From CAYXOX01 sp964466745 (GTDB lineage: Bacteria > Pseudomonadota > Alphaproteobacteria > Rhodobacterales > Rhodobacteraceae), in assembly GCA_964466745.1 (NCBI GenBank), contig CAYXOX010000041.1, positions 1 to 21,180 of the forward strand: a DNA stretch of 21,180 nt, given 5' to 3'. This document shows positions 21,164-21,180 of this stretch, piece by piece (position 1 is the stretch's first letter; every line of letters starts with the position of its first letter). The notes under the pieces are model-generated. The model did not search any database and was not told the origin of the DNA. It saw nothing but the letters and a program-made list of their open reading frames with translations. The translations under genes and the position numbers were made by a program.

Positions 21164-21180
21164 GACACTCTTACCTGTGA

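Overview
The window is about 21 kb of very GC-rich DNA. Dense short-spaced operons, ATGA/TGATG start-stop overlaps and protein families typical of alpha-proteobacteria (a DhnA-type aldolase, an Frc-like sugar ABC transporter, a SqrR/BigR-type repressor) suggest a Rhodobacterales/Rhodobacteraceae-like organism. That assignment is inferred from gene content and composition, not from a marker gene. No rRNA, tRNA, CRISPR array or insertion sequence was seen.

Region 1 (1-5371, all +) is a galactoside-use operon. It holds the C-terminal two thirds of a GH4 alpha-galactosidase (melA; 5' end outside the window), an SDR sugar 1-dehydrogenase-like protein with an altered active site, 2-keto-3-deoxygalactonokinase (dgoK), KDPGal aldolase (dgoA) and a GH42 beta-galactosidase. 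The likely flow is alpha- and beta-galactosides to galactose, then oxidation and the De Ley-Doudoroff route to pyruvate plus glyceraldehyde-3-phosphate. No galactonate dehydratase is in view.

Region 2 (5372-9555, +) is a two-gene polysaccharide unit: a polyprenyl-phosphate sugar-1-phosphate transferase and a Wzc-type BY-kinase co-polymerase with a Tyr-rich tail. It is preceded by a 444-nt leader with a CtrA-like box and a hairpin that reaches the ribosome binding site. An ArsR-family repressor follows. Its two cysteines have the spacing of persulfide sensors, and it has an AT-rich promoter with an embedded inverted repeat.

Region 3 (9958-20032) is a sugar or polyol uptake and catabolism locus built around a divergent promoter. 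An ABC ATPase and a SorC-family regulator lie on the minus strand. A periplasmic binding protein, a permease with an unusual C-terminal membrane extension, an MDR dehydrogenase, a mannitol-1-phosphate-dehydrogenase-like enzyme, a DhnA/LsrF-type aldolase, a Gfo/Idh/MocA oxidoreductase and a PfkB kinase lie on the plus strand. The enzyme set suggests import, phosphorylation, redox isomerisation through a polyol phosphate, and aldol cleavage. The substrate is unknown. This is the best candidate in the window for an undescribed pathway.

Region 4 (20265-21107, -) is a COG3618-type amidohydrolase/lactonase with a probable TTG start. It converges on the kinase gene.
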